Numbered from the stretch's first letter, positions 1 through 9,212 are shown. The stretch is 58,030 bases of DNA from Actinomycetes bacterium (GCA_021799615.1 JAJZAC010000003.1:1-58030); one strand, 5' to 3'. The notes: generated by a model from the letters alone, not told the origin. A program made the numbers and translations.

Positions 1-1153
1 CGCTCACCCGCTCGATGGCACCGGTGGCCATCGAGTAGGTGTAGGCGTCCATCACCCCGTTGGTGTCGTCAGCGGTCAGTGGCGCCTCGGACTCGAAGGC
101 CACCGTGCTCCCGTCTCCGCTGATCCGCGGACCGCCACCGGCCACCAGCGGCGTGGCGGTGTCGGTGACGCCCGCGGGGAGAGGAGACGGGATCGCCTGG
201 CTGCCGTCCGCGTTGACGCTGACCCGGATCGTGGCACCGGTCACCATGTCGTGCACGAAGGCGTCGGTCACGCCGTTGGTGTCGCCCGCCACCAGGTTGG
301 TGGCGTCCGACTCGAAGGCGACGTAGCGGCCGTCGTTCGAGACGGACGGTCCGTAGGTGCCGGCGCTGGGGCCGTCACCGACGACGCCGGCCGAGCTGAC
401 GCTGGCGATGGTGGTGGTACCCGTCCTCGTGTCGTGGAGGTACACCTGGTTGACCGCGGTGGTCCCTTCGGTGCTGGTGGTACTGATCAGGTTGCTGGCG
501 TCCGACGAGAAGGCGACGAAGTCGCCGTCGGGGGTGATGTCGGGCATCAGGGCGTTGCCGTTGATGGCGCCGCCGCTCGAGGTCACCGAGACCATGGTCG
601 TCTTCCCGGTCACGTTGTCGTGCACGTAGACCTTGTTCGGTCCGCCCCCGGAGCCCGTCGGGCCGCCCAGGTTGGTGGCCGTCGACTGGAAGGCCACGTA
701 GCGGCCGTTGGCGCTCACCGACGGGTAGTCGCTCCCTGAGCCACCCGTGGCGGGAGTCCCGTTGGATGCCACGCTCTGCAGCGCGACCTGCCCGGTCGCC
801 CGGTTGAGCAGGTACACGGCCCGGCTCGATCCGTAGCGGGCGAAGGCCACGTACTGGCCGTCGCGGCTGATCGCCGGGTTCATGTCGTTGCTCGTCGTGA
901 GGTGGGTGGTCGTCCCGGTCAGCTGGTCGGCCAGGTAGACGCCCTGGGTCGCCGAGCTGCGGCCCACGAAGACGACGTAGCGGCCGTTTGCGCTGACCGC
1001 CGACAGCTCCCGGCCACCGTCAGAACCGGAGGCGGAACTGACCCAGACGGTCGCCGCCGTGGCGGTGGTCGACGCGCCCGCCGTCGTCGAGACCGACGCC
1101 AGGAGGCCTCCCACCAGTGATGCTGCGGCAGTTGCCGCCATGACCCCCCGCAT
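1..1153 (-). CDS. Secreted TolB/WD40-like beta-propeller protein, 3' end beyond window
   Basis: The reverse strand reads open from an ATG at 1153 to the left edge, so the C-terminus is missing. The first 30 residues form a signal peptide (MRGVMAATAAASLVGGLLAS, then an Ala/Thr-rich stretch). At least five repeats of about 55-60 residues follow, built on the pattern P-x-(V/I)-S-x-(N/D)-G-(R/Q)-Y-V-(A/V)-F, then a VYLxDxxTGxTT strand. This is typical of TolB/WD40-type (PD40) propellers that sit outside the membrane and bind proteins or sugars. AAGGGAG at 1176-1182 lies 22 bases before this ATG and 10 bases before an in-frame CTG (1163-1165), so the true start may be slightly upstream. The ligand is unknown. 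Confidence 0.8.
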   Translation of the reverse strand, partial: MRGVMAATAAASLVGGLLASVSTTAGASTTATAATVWVSSASGSDGGRELSAVSANGRYVVFVGRSSATQGVYLADQLTGTTTHLTTSNDMNPAISRDGQYVAFARYGSSRAVYLLNRATGQVALQSVASNGTPATGGSGSDYPSVSANGRYVAFQSTATNLGGPTGSGGGPNKVYVHDNVTGKTTMVSVTSSGGAINGNALMPDITPDGDFVAFSSDASNLISTTSTEGTTAVNQVYLHDTRTGTTTIASVSSAGVVGDGPSAGTYGPSVSNDGRYVAFESDATNLVAGDTNGVTDAFVHDMVTGATIRVSVNADGSQAIPSPLPAGVTDTATPLVAGGGPRISGDGSTVAFESEAPLTADDTNGVMDAYTYSMATGAIERVS

Positions 1154-1404
1154 GATCGTACGCAGTCGTATGACGCTCCCTTCGAGGCACACGGGCGGCA
1201 CCTGAGCCCGAGGTCAGGCTCGCCGCCTCGTGATCTCTTCCCCTCCACGGTGGGGCCGACCTGGCGGCGCGCGTCAGGTGCAAAGGTCCCGAACCTTCCG
1301 TCCGCCTCCCCGATCGGGACGATGGACTCTGGCCGGGGGGACCTCCGGCCCCGGGACGCCTGCACCGGCTGGCCCCGGTGCCCTGGGACGTCGGTGCACG
1401 AACC

Positions 1405-1444
1405 TCCAGGCACATCCACACTCGTCCAGGCACATCCACACTCG
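1405..1444. repeat. Two perfect tandem copies of a 20-bp unit
   Basis: The unit TCCAGGCACATCCACACTCG occurs at 1405-1424 and again at 1425-1444 without a change. TCGGTG also stands before and after the pair. Two identical copies suggest a recent slip duplication or a paired protein-binding site. Confidence 0.9.
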
Positions 1445-1539
1445 TCGGTGCCGCCGTGGCCGGGTCGGCGACACGCGCAGCCGAAGCCGCACCGCCGCCG
1501 TGGCCGGGCGGCGTCCCGCTCCGGCCGACGGAGGCTAGA

Positions 1540-1555
1540 TTGACGTTTACGTAAA
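1540..1555 (+). promoter_or_regulatory. Operator-like dyad TTGACG-TTTACGTAAA, probable MerR-family target
   Basis: TTTACGTAAA (1546-1555) is a perfect 10-bp palindrome directly after TTGACG (1540-1545). The whole element can also be read as overlapping half sites TTGACGT and ACGTAAA. TTGACG would serve as a -35 box. MerR proteins typically bind dyads between -35 and -10, and a MerR gene lies in the same operon (3518), so autoregulation is inferred. I did not find a clear -10. Confidence 0.5.
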
Positions 1556-1599
1556 GGAGTTGTCGCCGGCGCCCGGACCCCGGGCCCGGCACGTACCGA

Positions 1600-1632
1600 A
1601 TGCCCATGAACCGCACGCCGCCCGACCGATGA
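1600..1632 (+). CDS. Possible 10-residue leader peptide before the efflux gene
   Basis: ATG at 1600 opens a short ORF reading MPMNRTPPDR. Its TGA (1630-1632) overlaps the ATG of the efflux gene (1629) as ATGA. Such an arrangement could couple or attenuate translation of the transporter. No good ribosome binding site precedes it, and an ORF this short can arise by chance. Confidence 0.25.
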   Translation: MPMNRTPPDR

Positions 1633-3521
1633 ACCACACCGTGCAGGCACCCGGCGACGGCTACAAATGGACCGCGCTGTTCATCTCGACGCTGGGCATG
1701 CTGATGGCGACGATCGACGCCTCGATCGTGCTCATCGCCCTCCCGGACATCTTCCGGGGGGTGGGGATCAACCCGCTCCAGCCGGGCAACAGCTTCTACC
1801 TGTTGTGGATGATCCTCGGGTTCCTGGTGGTGACCAGCGTGCTGGTGGTCTCCCTCGGGCGTCTGGGGGACATCTACGGCAGGGTCCGGATCTACAACCT
1901 GGGCTTCGCCATCTACACGGCGTTCTCGCTCCTGCTCACCGTCACCCCCATGTCGGGGCACGCCGCCGGCATCTGGCTGATCGGGATGCGCGTCGGCCAG
2001 GGGGTGGGTGCCGCCATGCTCATGGCCAATTCGTCCGCCATCCTCACCGATGCCTTCCCTCCCAACCAACGCGGGCTCGCCCTCGGCATCAACCAGGCGG
2101 CCGCGTTCAGCGGCACGTTCATCGGCCTGGTGGTCGGTGGCCTGCTGGCCCCGGTCGACTGGCGGCTGATCTTCTTCGTCTCCGTCCCCATCGGGCTGTT
2201 CGCCACCATCTGGGGCTACCTGAAGCTCCGCGAGCTGGGCCAGCGGCGTGCAGCCACGATCGACTGGCCGGGCAACATCACCTTCGGTCTGGGACTGATC
2301 CTCGTCATGGCGGGGATCACCTACGGGATCGAGCCCTACCACTCGCACCCCATGGGCTGGGAGAACCCGTTGGTCCTGGCCGCCATCGGGGCCGGTCTGG
2401 CCTTCATGGCCGCCTTCTGCGTGGTCGAGACCCGGGTGGCGCAGCCGATGTTCCGGCTCCAGCTGTTCCGGATCCGCGCCTTCACCTCGGGAGTGTTCGC
2501 CAGCTTCCTCGCCGCCCTCAGCCGTGGCGGCCTCATGTTCATGCTCGTCATCTGGCTGCAGGGCATCTGGCTCCCGCTGCACGGCTACGGCTTCGAGCAG
2601 ACCCCCCTGTGGGCGGGCATCGCCATGATCCCGCTGACCGTGGGCATGCTGATCTCGGGGCCGACTGCCGGTATCCTCTCCGACCGCTACGGGGCTCGGC
2701 CGTTCGCTACCGGGGGCATGGTGGCCGCGGCCGGCTGCTTCGCCCTCCTCGAACTGCTGCCCGTCGACTTCCCCTACCCCGCCTTCGCCGTGCTCCTCTT
2801 CTTCACCGGCCTGAGCATGGCCGCCTTCGGCTCACCCAACCGCACGGGCGTGATGAACAGCCTGCCGGCCGAGCACCGGGGTGCCGGATCGGGCATGAAC
2901 ACGACGTTCCAGAACTCGGCCCAGGTGTTCTCGATCGGCATCTTCTTCACCCTGCTCATCGTCGGCCTGTCGGCGACCCTCTCCCGGAACCTGAGCCAGG
3001 GATTGACGGCGCACGGGGTCCCGGCGGCGGTGGCCCAGCGGGCAGCGCACCTGCCCCCCGTCAACACGCTCTTCGCCGCGTTTCTCGGCTACAACCCGAT
3101 CCAGCATCTGGTGGGAGGATCGACGTTCGCCTCCCTCCCCGCCCACCAGCGAGCGGTGCTGGCCGGGCACAGTTTCTTCCCGACGCTCATCTCGGGACCC
3201 TTCCTGTCCGGCCTCCACGCCGCCCTCGACTTCGCCATCGTCGCCAGCCTGCTGGCGGCGGCGGCATCGTGGAGCCGCGGCGGGCGGTACGTCTACACCG
3301 AGACAACCGGGCCACGAGCAGTGGTCCCAGCACCGGTGGTCACGGCACCCGTGGCTCGAGCACCGGTGGTCACGGCACCGGCGCCAGCGGTGCCGGGGCC
3401 TTCACCTGCGGGCGGTGCCGGCGGTGCGAACGGATCGACGGCCGGCACCGAGGCCGATCGGCTGTCCCGGCGCCGGTCGCCCCGCCCACCGGCGGCCACT
3501 AGGGAACGCGGGCGGCGGTGA
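1629..3521 (+). CDS. MFS drug efflux transporter, DHA2 (EmrB/QacA) family, 14 TM
   Basis: This 630-residue membrane protein has the length and hydrophobic pattern of 14-helix proton-driven multidrug antiporters. The motif-A-like loop after TM2 reads LGRLGDIYGR, and the first helix carries MLMATIDASIV (motif D1-like). About 70 residues of Pro/Ala/Val-rich cytoplasmic tail follow the last helix; they include a 21-bp DNA repeat (3329-3349 and 3359-3379). A TTG at 1560 is also in frame but touches AAAGGAG with no spacing, so ATG 1629 was chosen. The stop overlaps the GTG of the MerR gene (GTGA). The substrate is unknown. The linked MerR regulator suggests induction by the exported compound. Confidence 0.85.
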   Translation: MNHTVQAPGDGYKWTALFISTLGMLMATIDASIVLIALPDIFRGVGINPLQPGNSFYLLWMILGFLVVTSVLVVSLGRLGDIYGRVRIYNLGFAIYTAFSLLLTVTPMSGHAAGIWLIGMRVGQGVGAAMLMANSSAILTDAFPPNQRGLALGINQAAAFSGTFIGLVVGGLLAPVDWRLIFFVSVPIGLFATIWGYLKLRELGQRRAATIDWPGNITFGLGLILVMAGITYGIEPYHSHPMGWENPLVLAAIGAGLAFMAAFCVVETRVAQPMFRLQLFRIRAFTSGVFASFLAALSRGGLMFMLVIWLQGIWLPLHGYGFEQTPLWAGIAMIPLTVGMLISGPTAGILSDRYGARPFATGGMVAAAGCFALLELLPVDFPYPAFAVLLFFTGLSMAAFGSPNRTGVMNSLPAEHRGAGSGMNTTFQNSAQVFSIGIFFTLLIVGLSATLSRNLSQGLTAHGVPAAVAQRAAHLPPVNTLFAAFLGYNPIQHLVGGSTFASLPAHQRAVLAGHSFFPTLISGPFLSGLHAALDFAIVASLLAAAASWSRGGRYVYTETTGPRAVVPAPVVTAPVARAPVVTAPAPAVPGPSPAGGAGGANGSTAGTEADRLSRRRSPRPPAATRERGRR

Positions 3522-4114
3522 GCACGGCCCGACGGCCGGACCCGGCGACCGCACCGCTGTTCCGCATCGGCGAGGTGGCCAAGCTCGCCGGCCTCACCAC
3601 CCGCACCCTCCGCTACTGGGATGAGCTCGGCCTGCTCCACCCCAGCGGCCACAGTCCGGGTGGCGAACGCCTCTATGCCGCCGAGGCGGTCAGCCGCGCC
3701 GGGCGGATCCGCGACCTCCAGGAGCTGCTCGGGTTCTCCCTGGCCGAGGCGCGGGTCGTCGTCGAGACCGACGACGTCGACGTGCTGGACCGGGTCAGGA
3801 CCGAATTCGCTGCCGGTACCCCCACACCGGCGCGCCAGCGGGCGCTCCTCGACGAGGCCATCGCCGCCAACGACCAGCTCCTCGCCCGGTTGGACGACAC
3901 CCTGGCACGCATCGAGACGTTCCGCAGCGAGCGGGCGGCGAAAGGCGAGCGTCTGCGGGCCCGCCGGGCCGAGCTGGGCGGTCCGCCGGGCGGGCGGGGC
4001 GCGCCCCGGCGACCGGCCGGAGCCGCCGGGGCGACCCGAGGTGGGGAGGGAGAGAGAGTACCGTCCCGGACGCGGCAGACCCGGGCCACACCGGCGCAGA
4101 GAGGAGCGACATGA
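3518..4114 (+). CDS. MerR-family transcriptional regulator
   Basis: A 198-residue protein. The N-terminal winged helix-turn-helix (residues 15-80) has the MerR signature FRIGEVAKLAGLTTRTLRYW followed by a GLL...ERLY turn. A helical linker follows, with a basic, Gly/Arg-rich tail. No cluster of Cys residues is present, so it is unlikely to be a metal sensor; it more likely senses an organic ligand. It overlaps the transporter stop by 4 bases and overlaps the next start by 4 bases (ATGA), so all are one transcript. It is the natural candidate to bind the dyad at 1540-1555. Confidence 0.88.
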   Translation: MSTARRPDPATAPLFRIGEVAKLAGLTTRTLRYWDELGLLHPSGHSPGGERLYAAEAVSRAGRIRDLQELLGFSLAEARVVVETDDVDVLDRVRTEFAAGTPTPARQRALLDEAIAANDQLLARLDDTLARIETFRSERAAKGERLRARRAELGGPPGGRGAPRRPAGAAGATRGGEGERVPSRTRQTRATPAQRGAT

Positions 4115-4860
4115 CCGTGAACGACGCCATGCGAGCAGAGACGGTCTCCATCACGGGGGCCGGCGGAGACGAGATCGAGGCGTACCTGGCCCAACCTCTC
4201 GACCGGGGGCCGGTGGGCGGGGTGGTGGTCATCCACCACATGCCCGGGTACGACGAACCGACCAAGGAGATCACCCGCAGGTTCGCGGCGATGGGCTACC
4301 TGGCGGTCATGCCCAACCTCTACTGGCGCGAGGCGCCGGGCGCCAGCCCCGACGACGCGGCCGCCACCGCGCGGCGGCAGGGGGGCGTGCCCGACGAACG
4401 GCTGGTGGGTGACGTGGGTGGTGCCGCCGCCCACCTGCGCTCGCTGGCCACGTCCAACGGCAAGGTGGCCACCATCGGCTACTGCTCGGGCGGCCGCCAG
4501 TCGTTCCTGGCAGCCTGCAGCCTGCCCCTCGACGCCGCCGTCGACTGCTACGGGGCGTTCGTGCTCAACGCTCCGCCGGAAGGATCGCCGCTCAGTGTCG
4601 GGCCGCTCGGCCACCTCGCCCCCGACCTCCGCTGCCCGCTCCTCGGGCTGTTCGGGGCCGAGGACCAGTTCCCGTCGCCCGACGAGGTGGCCGCCCTCGA
4701 CGCGCTGCTCACCGAGCACGCCAAGCCACACGAATTCCACACCTACGAGGGAGCCGGGCACGCGTTCTTCGCCACCGATCGGACCAGTTACCGCCCCGAG
4801 GCGGCCACCGACGGCTGGGAGCGCATCCGGCAGTTCTTCGGCACCCACCTGGCCGGCTGA
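4111..4860 (+). CDS. Dienelactone hydrolase family protein
   Basis: A 249-residue alpha/beta hydrolase of the dienelactone hydrolase type. The nucleophile elbow is GYCSGG (about residue 130), with Cys in place of Ser as in classical carboxymethylenebutenolidase. The acid is probably in GAEDQF and the His in GAGHAFF. This is the normal length for the family. It likely acts in the cytoplasm on a lactone or ester. Its location behind an efflux pump and MerR gene suggests detoxification of the same compound class rather than chlorocatechol breakdown, but the substrate cannot be read from the sequence. Confidence 0.85.
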   Translation: MTVNDAMRAETVSITGAGGDEIEAYLAQPLDRGPVGGVVVIHHMPGYDEPTKEITRRFAAMGYLAVMPNLYWREAPGASPDDAAATARRQGGVPDERLVGDVGGAAAHLRSLATSNGKVATIGYCSGGRQSFLAACSLPLDAAVDCYGAFVLNAPPEGSPLSVGPLGHLAPDLRCPLLGLFGAEDQFPSPDEVAALDALLTEHAKPHEFHTYEGAGHAFFATDRTSYRPEAATDGWERIRQFFGTHLAG

Positions 4861-4880
4861 CCGGCCGAGAGGAGCGACCC

Positions 4881-5153
4881 ATGTGCACCTACCAGACGAC
4901 CATGCTCGAGGTCCGGGGCAGCGGCAAAGGTCCCGGCGGCTGGTTCCCGGTGACCGACGCCACCGTCTACTTCGACCACCCGGTCCACGCGCCCGGTGCC
5001 CACACCCTCAACCTCGACCTGGTGAACCCGGAGCGCGGACCGGGCTCCCGGGTGGCTCTCGAGCTCGACCCCGCGTCGGCGCGGGCACTGGCCCACGCCA
5101 TTCTCGAGACCCTCGACGCCGTGCCCGCCGCGCTGGTGTCCGGTCCCGCGTGA
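4881..5153 (+). CDS. Small conserved protein, DUF6295-like
   Basis: This 90-residue protein begins MCTYQTTMLEVRGSGKGPGG and carries FPVTDATVYFDHPVHAPGAHTLN, a pattern I recognise from the uncharacterised DUF6295 family in actinobacteria. GAGAGGAGCG precedes the ATG at good spacing. It follows the dienelactone hydrolase by 20 bases and is probably the last gene of the efflux operon. No catalytic motif is evident. The conserved Cys-2 and the Asp/His pairs could bind metal, but that is a guess. Confidence 0.7.
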   Translation: MCTYQTTMLEVRGSGKGPGGWFPVTDATVYFDHPVHAPGAHTLNLDLVNPERGPGSRVALELDPASARALAHAILETLDAVPAALVSGPA

Positions 5154-5160
5154 GGAGACG

Positions 5161-5178
5161 GCGGGCGGCGGTGCCCGC
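5161..5178. terminator. Hairpin between convergent genes
   Basis: GCGGGC (5161-5166) pairs with GCCCGC (5173-5178) across a 6-base loop, between the convergent DUF6295-like and tetR stops. It has no T-run, as is common in high-GC actinobacteria, so terminator function is inferred. Confidence 0.35.
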
Positions 5179-5193
5179 CGGAGGCGGGACGGG

Positions 5194-5823
5194 TCACCGC
5201 AGCGGCAACGGTCCGATGGCCGCTTCGAACACGGCGGCGACGTCGTCACCGTAGGGGGCGGCCGCCTCCGGGCCGAGCTGTGCCAGGGACATGAGGAGCG
5301 AGAGCACGATGGCCACCGTCCCGTTGGCGATCACCGTGGCGTCGATGTCGCGACGCGCCGTCCCGGCCAGCTGCTCGGCCCGCAGCCGTTCGGCGCACAC
5401 CTTGCGCAGTTCGGCGAGCGAGGGGATCTCGAGGACCCGGGTGGTGACTTCGGGCTCCAGGCCGGCCAGGATCCGCCGGGCCAGCGGGTGGCCGTCGAGC
5501 ACGCCGAGCACGGCGAACAGCATCGCCTTCGGCCACTCGCGGGTGTCGGGCACGATCTTGGCCGCCGCCGCACCCTCGGCCATGAGCGCGGCGGCGTCCT
5601 CGTCCACCGCCGCCAGGAACAGGCGCTCCTTGTTGGGGAAGTACGCATACGCGACCGTGCCGCCGACCGAGGCGTCTCGTGCGATGTCGGCCACCGAGGT
5701 CGCCCGGAAGCCGTCCCGGCCGAACCGGCCGATGGCAGCGTCCAGAATGGCCTGGCGGGTCTGGGCCCCCTTGGACCGCTGTACCGGCCCGGCCCCGGTC
5801 GGAGGATCTGCACGGCGGGACAT
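5194..5823 (-). CDS. TetR-family transcriptional regulator
   Basis: A 209-residue repressor. The N-terminal helix-turn-helix (residues 20-70) reads TRQAILDAAIGRFGRDGF ... SVADIARDASV ... YFPNKERLF, the classic TetR_N pattern. The C-terminal ligand-binding half is all-helical. It is divergent from the metal-dependent hydrolase / monooxygenase / SDR operon and is likely its repressor, with the palindrome at 5854-5868 as operator. The ligand may be a fatty or aromatic compound handled by that operon. Confidence 0.88.
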   Translation of the reverse strand: MSRRADPPTGAGPVQRSKGAQTRQAILDAAIGRFGRDGFRATSVADIARDASVGGTVAYAYFPNKERLFLAAVDEDAAALMAEGAAAAKIVPDTREWPKAMLFAVLGVLDGHPLARRILAGLEPEVTTRVLEIPSLAELRKVCAERLRAEQLAGTARRDIDATVIANGTVAIVLSLLMSLAQLGPEAAAPYGDDVAAVFEAAIGPLPLR

Positions 5824-5852
5824 CAGACGTCGATGCTAGCAGAAGTGAGGGA

Positions 5853-5881
5853 TTGAGGAAATTACTCAGATCATCTACAGT
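5853..5881 (+). promoter_or_regulatory. Promoter with TetR operator for the hydrolase/monooxygenase operon
   Basis: TTGAGG (5853-5858), 17 bases, then TACAGT (5876-5881) form a good sigma-70-type promoter reading right. Overlapping the -35 and spacer is a 15-bp dyad, TGAGGAAATTACTCA (5854-5868), which matches its own reverse complement at all but two pairs around the central base. Its place between tetR and the operon fits direct repression. Confidence 0.6.
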
Positions 5882-5925
5882 GGCGTCGTTCCTGCTCCGC
5901 CCCTCCCGAGAGAGGACCGACTTCG

Positions 5926-6792
5926 ATGCCCGACGCCGCACCCGTGACCCGCACCGTCCCCACCCGGCGCATCTCGTTCGACGAGCTCGACCAGGTTCCC
6001 CGCTCCTTCGCCCGCTCCGAGAACGTCATCCTGTGCCATCTCACGGCGATGATGTCGGCGATGTTCCCCGACGGCGAGGACTTCTTCGTCCGTTCGGTGC
6101 GCCACTACCGTGACCAGATCACCGATCCCGAGCTCAAGCGCCAGGTGACCGGTTTCATCGGCCAGGAGTCGGTCCACGGCCGGGAGCACCGCGCCTTCAA
6201 CCGGCGCCTGGCCGAGCTCGGCTACCCGACCCACCGCATGGAGCGGCTGACCAGGCGGAGCCTGGCACTCCGCGAGCGGGTGGTGCCGCCCATCGGCAAC
6301 CTCGCCCTCACCGCCGCCCTCGAGCACTTCACGGCCACGCTGGCCGAGCTGGTGTTGTCGAACGAGGCCTCCCGGGCGGAGTTCGGTCATCCGGCCGTGC
6401 TCGACCTGTTCCTCTGGCACGCGTTGGAGGAGTCCGAGCACAAGGCCGTGGCCTTCGACGTCTACCGTGCGGTGGGCGGGAGCGAGCGAACCCGGATCTG
6501 GACCATGCAGGTGCTGCGGTTCGGCTTCGTCGTGTGGACGTCGCTGGCCGTCGCCCTCTCCCTCGCCGGCGACCGCGCCACCTACCGGCGGGGGAACCTG
6601 CGCCGCTGCTGGCGGGAGCTCCGGCGCTCCCCCCTCGTCCAGCGGGACGTGTGGCTGACCCTGCGCGACTACTGCCGCCGGGACTTCCACCCGGACGACC
6701 ACGACAACCGGGAACTGCTCGACCAGTGGCGGGAGACGCTCTTCGGCGACCACGGCACCCTGGTGGGCAAGCTCGCCACCCCGGCCGCGTGA
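5926..6792 (+). CDS. Predicted metal-dependent hydrolase (PF10118-like)
   Basis: A 288-residue protein that is largely helical and rich in His and Glu: FIGQESVHGREHRAFN (about residue 85), ALEHFTATLAE (about 130) and HALEESEHKAVAFDVY (about 170). These E/H clusters are the family's putative di-metal site, resembling ferritin-like di-iron proteins. GAGAGGACCG precedes the ATG. The next start overlaps its stop (GTGA). Members often sit beside flavin monooxygenases and SDR enzymes in actinobacterial lipid or steroid catabolism. The exact reaction is not established. Confidence 0.8.
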   Translation: MPDAAPVTRTVPTRRISFDELDQVPRSFARSENVILCHLTAMMSAMFPDGEDFFVRSVRHYRDQITDPELKRQVTGFIGQESVHGREHRAFNRRLAELGYPTHRMERLTRRSLALRERVVPPIGNLALTAALEHFTATLAELVLSNEASRAEFGHPAVLDLFLWHALEESEHKAVAFDVYRAVGGSERTRIWTMQVLRFGFVVWTSLAVALSLAGDRATYRRGNLRRCWRELRRSPLVQRDVWLTLRDYCRRDFHPDDHDNRELLDQWRETLFGDHGTLVGKLATPAA

Positions 6793-8318
6793 ACGCGGGA
6801 GAACACCGGCCGGTCGAGCCGCCCGAGCACCTCGACGTCCTCATCGTGGGCGCCGGGCTGTCCGGGGTGGGGGCGGCGCACGCCGTGGCCACACGCTGCC
6901 CGTGGGCCACGTTCGCCGTCTTCGAGGCCCGTGACGCCATCGGCGGGACATGGGACCTGTTCCGCTACCCGGGCATCCGCTCGGACTCGGACATGTACAC
7001 GCTCGGGTACTCGTTCCGGCCGTGGGACGGCGAGAAGTCGATCGCGGACGGCGCCTCGATCCTCCGCTACATCCGCGCCACGGCAGCGGCCGACGGCACC
7101 GACACCCGGGTCCGCTTCCACCACCGGGTGGTCGCCGCCGCCTGGTCCAGCGACGAGGCCCGGTGGTGGGTGACCGCGGAGCGGACCGACACCGGCGAGA
7201 CGATCGAGCTCACCTGCGGGTTCCTCTTCTCGTGCACCGGGTACTACCGCTATGACCATGGCTACCTGCCCGACTTCTCCGGCATGGACCGGTTCGCCGG
7301 CACCATCGTCCACCCCCAGGCGTGGCCGGAGGACCTCGACGTCACCGGAGCCCGGATCGTCGTGATCGGCAGCGGTGCCACCGCCGTCACCCTGGTCCCG
7401 GCTCTGGCCGAGCGGGGAGCACAGGTGACCATGCTCCAGCGCTCCCCCACCTACGTCCTCGCCCTGCCTGGCCGGGACCCCGTCGCCCACCTGCTGGCGC
7501 GCCTGCTGCCGGCGCGGGTGTCCGGACCGGCCATCCGGTGGATGAAAGCGCTGACCACCCAGGCGTTCTACGAGGCCAGCCGCCGGTGGCCCGGAGCCGT
7601 GAAGCGCATGCTCCGGCGCCAGCTCGAACGCCAGTTGCCGGCCGGTTACGACGTCGACACCCACTTCACCCCCCGTTACGACCCGTGGGACCAGCGCGTC
7701 TGCGTCGTCCCCGACGGCGACCTGTTCGCCGCCCTGGCCGACGGGTCGGCCACCGTGGTCACCGATCGGATCGACACCTTCACCGGGACGGGCATCCGGC
7801 TGACCTCGGGTGACGAGCTCGGGGCCGACGTCGTCGTCACCGCCAGCGGGCTCGAGCTCCTCTTCCTCGGGGGCATCGAGCTGTCGGTGGACGGGAGCGC
7901 CGTCGACATCGCGTCCACGCTCACCTACAAGGGCATGATGCTCGAGGGCGTCCCCAACCTGGCCGTGGCCATCGGGTACACCAACGCCTCGTGGACCCTC
8001 AAGTGTGACCTGATCTGCGACCTGGTGTGCCGGGTCCTCGACCACCTGCACGCCACGGGCATGTCCCAGGTCACTCCGGTGAACCCGGATCCCGGCGCGG
8101 AGACCAGGCCCCTGCTGGCGCTGTCGTCGGGCTACGTGGAGCGCGCTGTCGACCGCATGCCGAAGCAGGGGTCCGCCGACCCGTGGCGGGTCTCCCAGAG
8201 CTACCTGCGCGACTATCGGGCCATGAAGCTGAGCAGCGTCCTCGATCCGGCACTCGTGTACTCCCGCCCGCCGGCGACCGCCGAGGCCGGCCCGCCGGCG
8301 GCTGCGACGGGGGCCTGA
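6789..8318 (+). CDS. Baeyer-Villiger-type flavin monooxygenase (MymA/EthA-like)
   Basis: A 509-residue class B flavoprotein monooxygenase using FAD and NADPH. An FAD-binding GAGLSG lies near residue 20, the fingerprint FxGxxxHxxxWP reads FAGTIVHPQAWP (about 165), and the second Rossmann site is GSGATA (about 190). The segment RYPGIRSDSDMYTLGY is typical of the EthA/MymA group. The GTG start overlaps the upstream stop by 4 bases, although the frame is open further upstream. It probably inserts oxygen next to a carbonyl of a lipid-like substrate, working with the adjacent SDR. A comparable monooxygenase-SDR pair occurs in the mycobacterial mymA operon. Confidence 0.88.
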   Translation: MNAGEHRPVEPPEHLDVLIVGAGLSGVGAAHAVATRCPWATFAVFEARDAIGGTWDLFRYPGIRSDSDMYTLGYSFRPWDGEKSIADGASILRYIRATAAADGTDTRVRFHHRVVAAAWSSDEARWWVTAERTDTGETIELTCGFLFSCTGYYRYDHGYLPDFSGMDRFAGTIVHPQAWPEDLDVTGARIVVIGSGATAVTLVPALAERGAQVTMLQRSPTYVLALPGRDPVAHLLARLLPARVSGPAIRWMKALTTQAFYEASRRWPGAVKRMLRRQLERQLPAGYDVDTHFTPRYDPWDQRVCVVPDGDLFAALADGSATVVTDRIDTFTGTGIRLTSGDELGADVVVTASGLELLFLGGIELSVDGSAVDIASTLTYKGMMLEGVPNLAVAIGYTNASWTLKCDLICDLVCRVLDHLHATGMSQVTPVNPDPGAETRPLLALSSGYVERAVDRMPKQGSADPWRVSQSYLRDYRAMKLSSVLDPALVYSRPPATAEAGPPAAATGA

Positions 8319-8322
8319 TCCG

Positions 8323-9165
<843 letters not shown>

Positions 9166-9206
9166 ACGAACGGGGCACCCACCAGCCACGCCGCCCGCCG
9201 GCGACC

Positions 9207-9212
9207 TACACT
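9207..9212 (+). promoter_or_regulatory. -10 box for the YccA-like gene
   Basis: TACACT fits the TANNNT consensus. A leader of about 30 bases with GAGGAGG follows before ATG 9248, so this mRNA would have an ordinary Shine-Dalgarno leader. Confidence 0.45.

Larger units (their letters stand above)
1154..1628. other. Non-coding region upstream of the efflux operon
   Basis: About 475 bases separate the propeller gene from the efflux pump gene and drive divergent transcription. It holds a tandem duplication of 20 bp (1405-1444), a TTGACG/TTTACGTAAA operator-like element (1540-1555), an AAAGGAG Shine-Dalgarno-like sequence (1553-1559) and a possible 10-codon leader ORF (1600-1632). I see no convincing gene in the rest. 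Confidence 0.6.

Noticed and set aside
1405-1444. CRISPR array
   Set aside because: Two abutting 20-bp units with no spacers and no cas genes.
1560-1628. TTG start for the efflux pump
   Set aside because: AAAGGAG abuts the TTG with no spacing, and the extra 23 residues are not membrane-like; ATG 1629 fits the family better.
1020-2582. Long reverse-strand ORF of about 520 codons over the efflux gene
   Set aside because: It opposes an obvious MFS transporter and the propeller gene; its composition (Asp/Gly/His/Arg-rich, no domain) is a GC-rich shadow.
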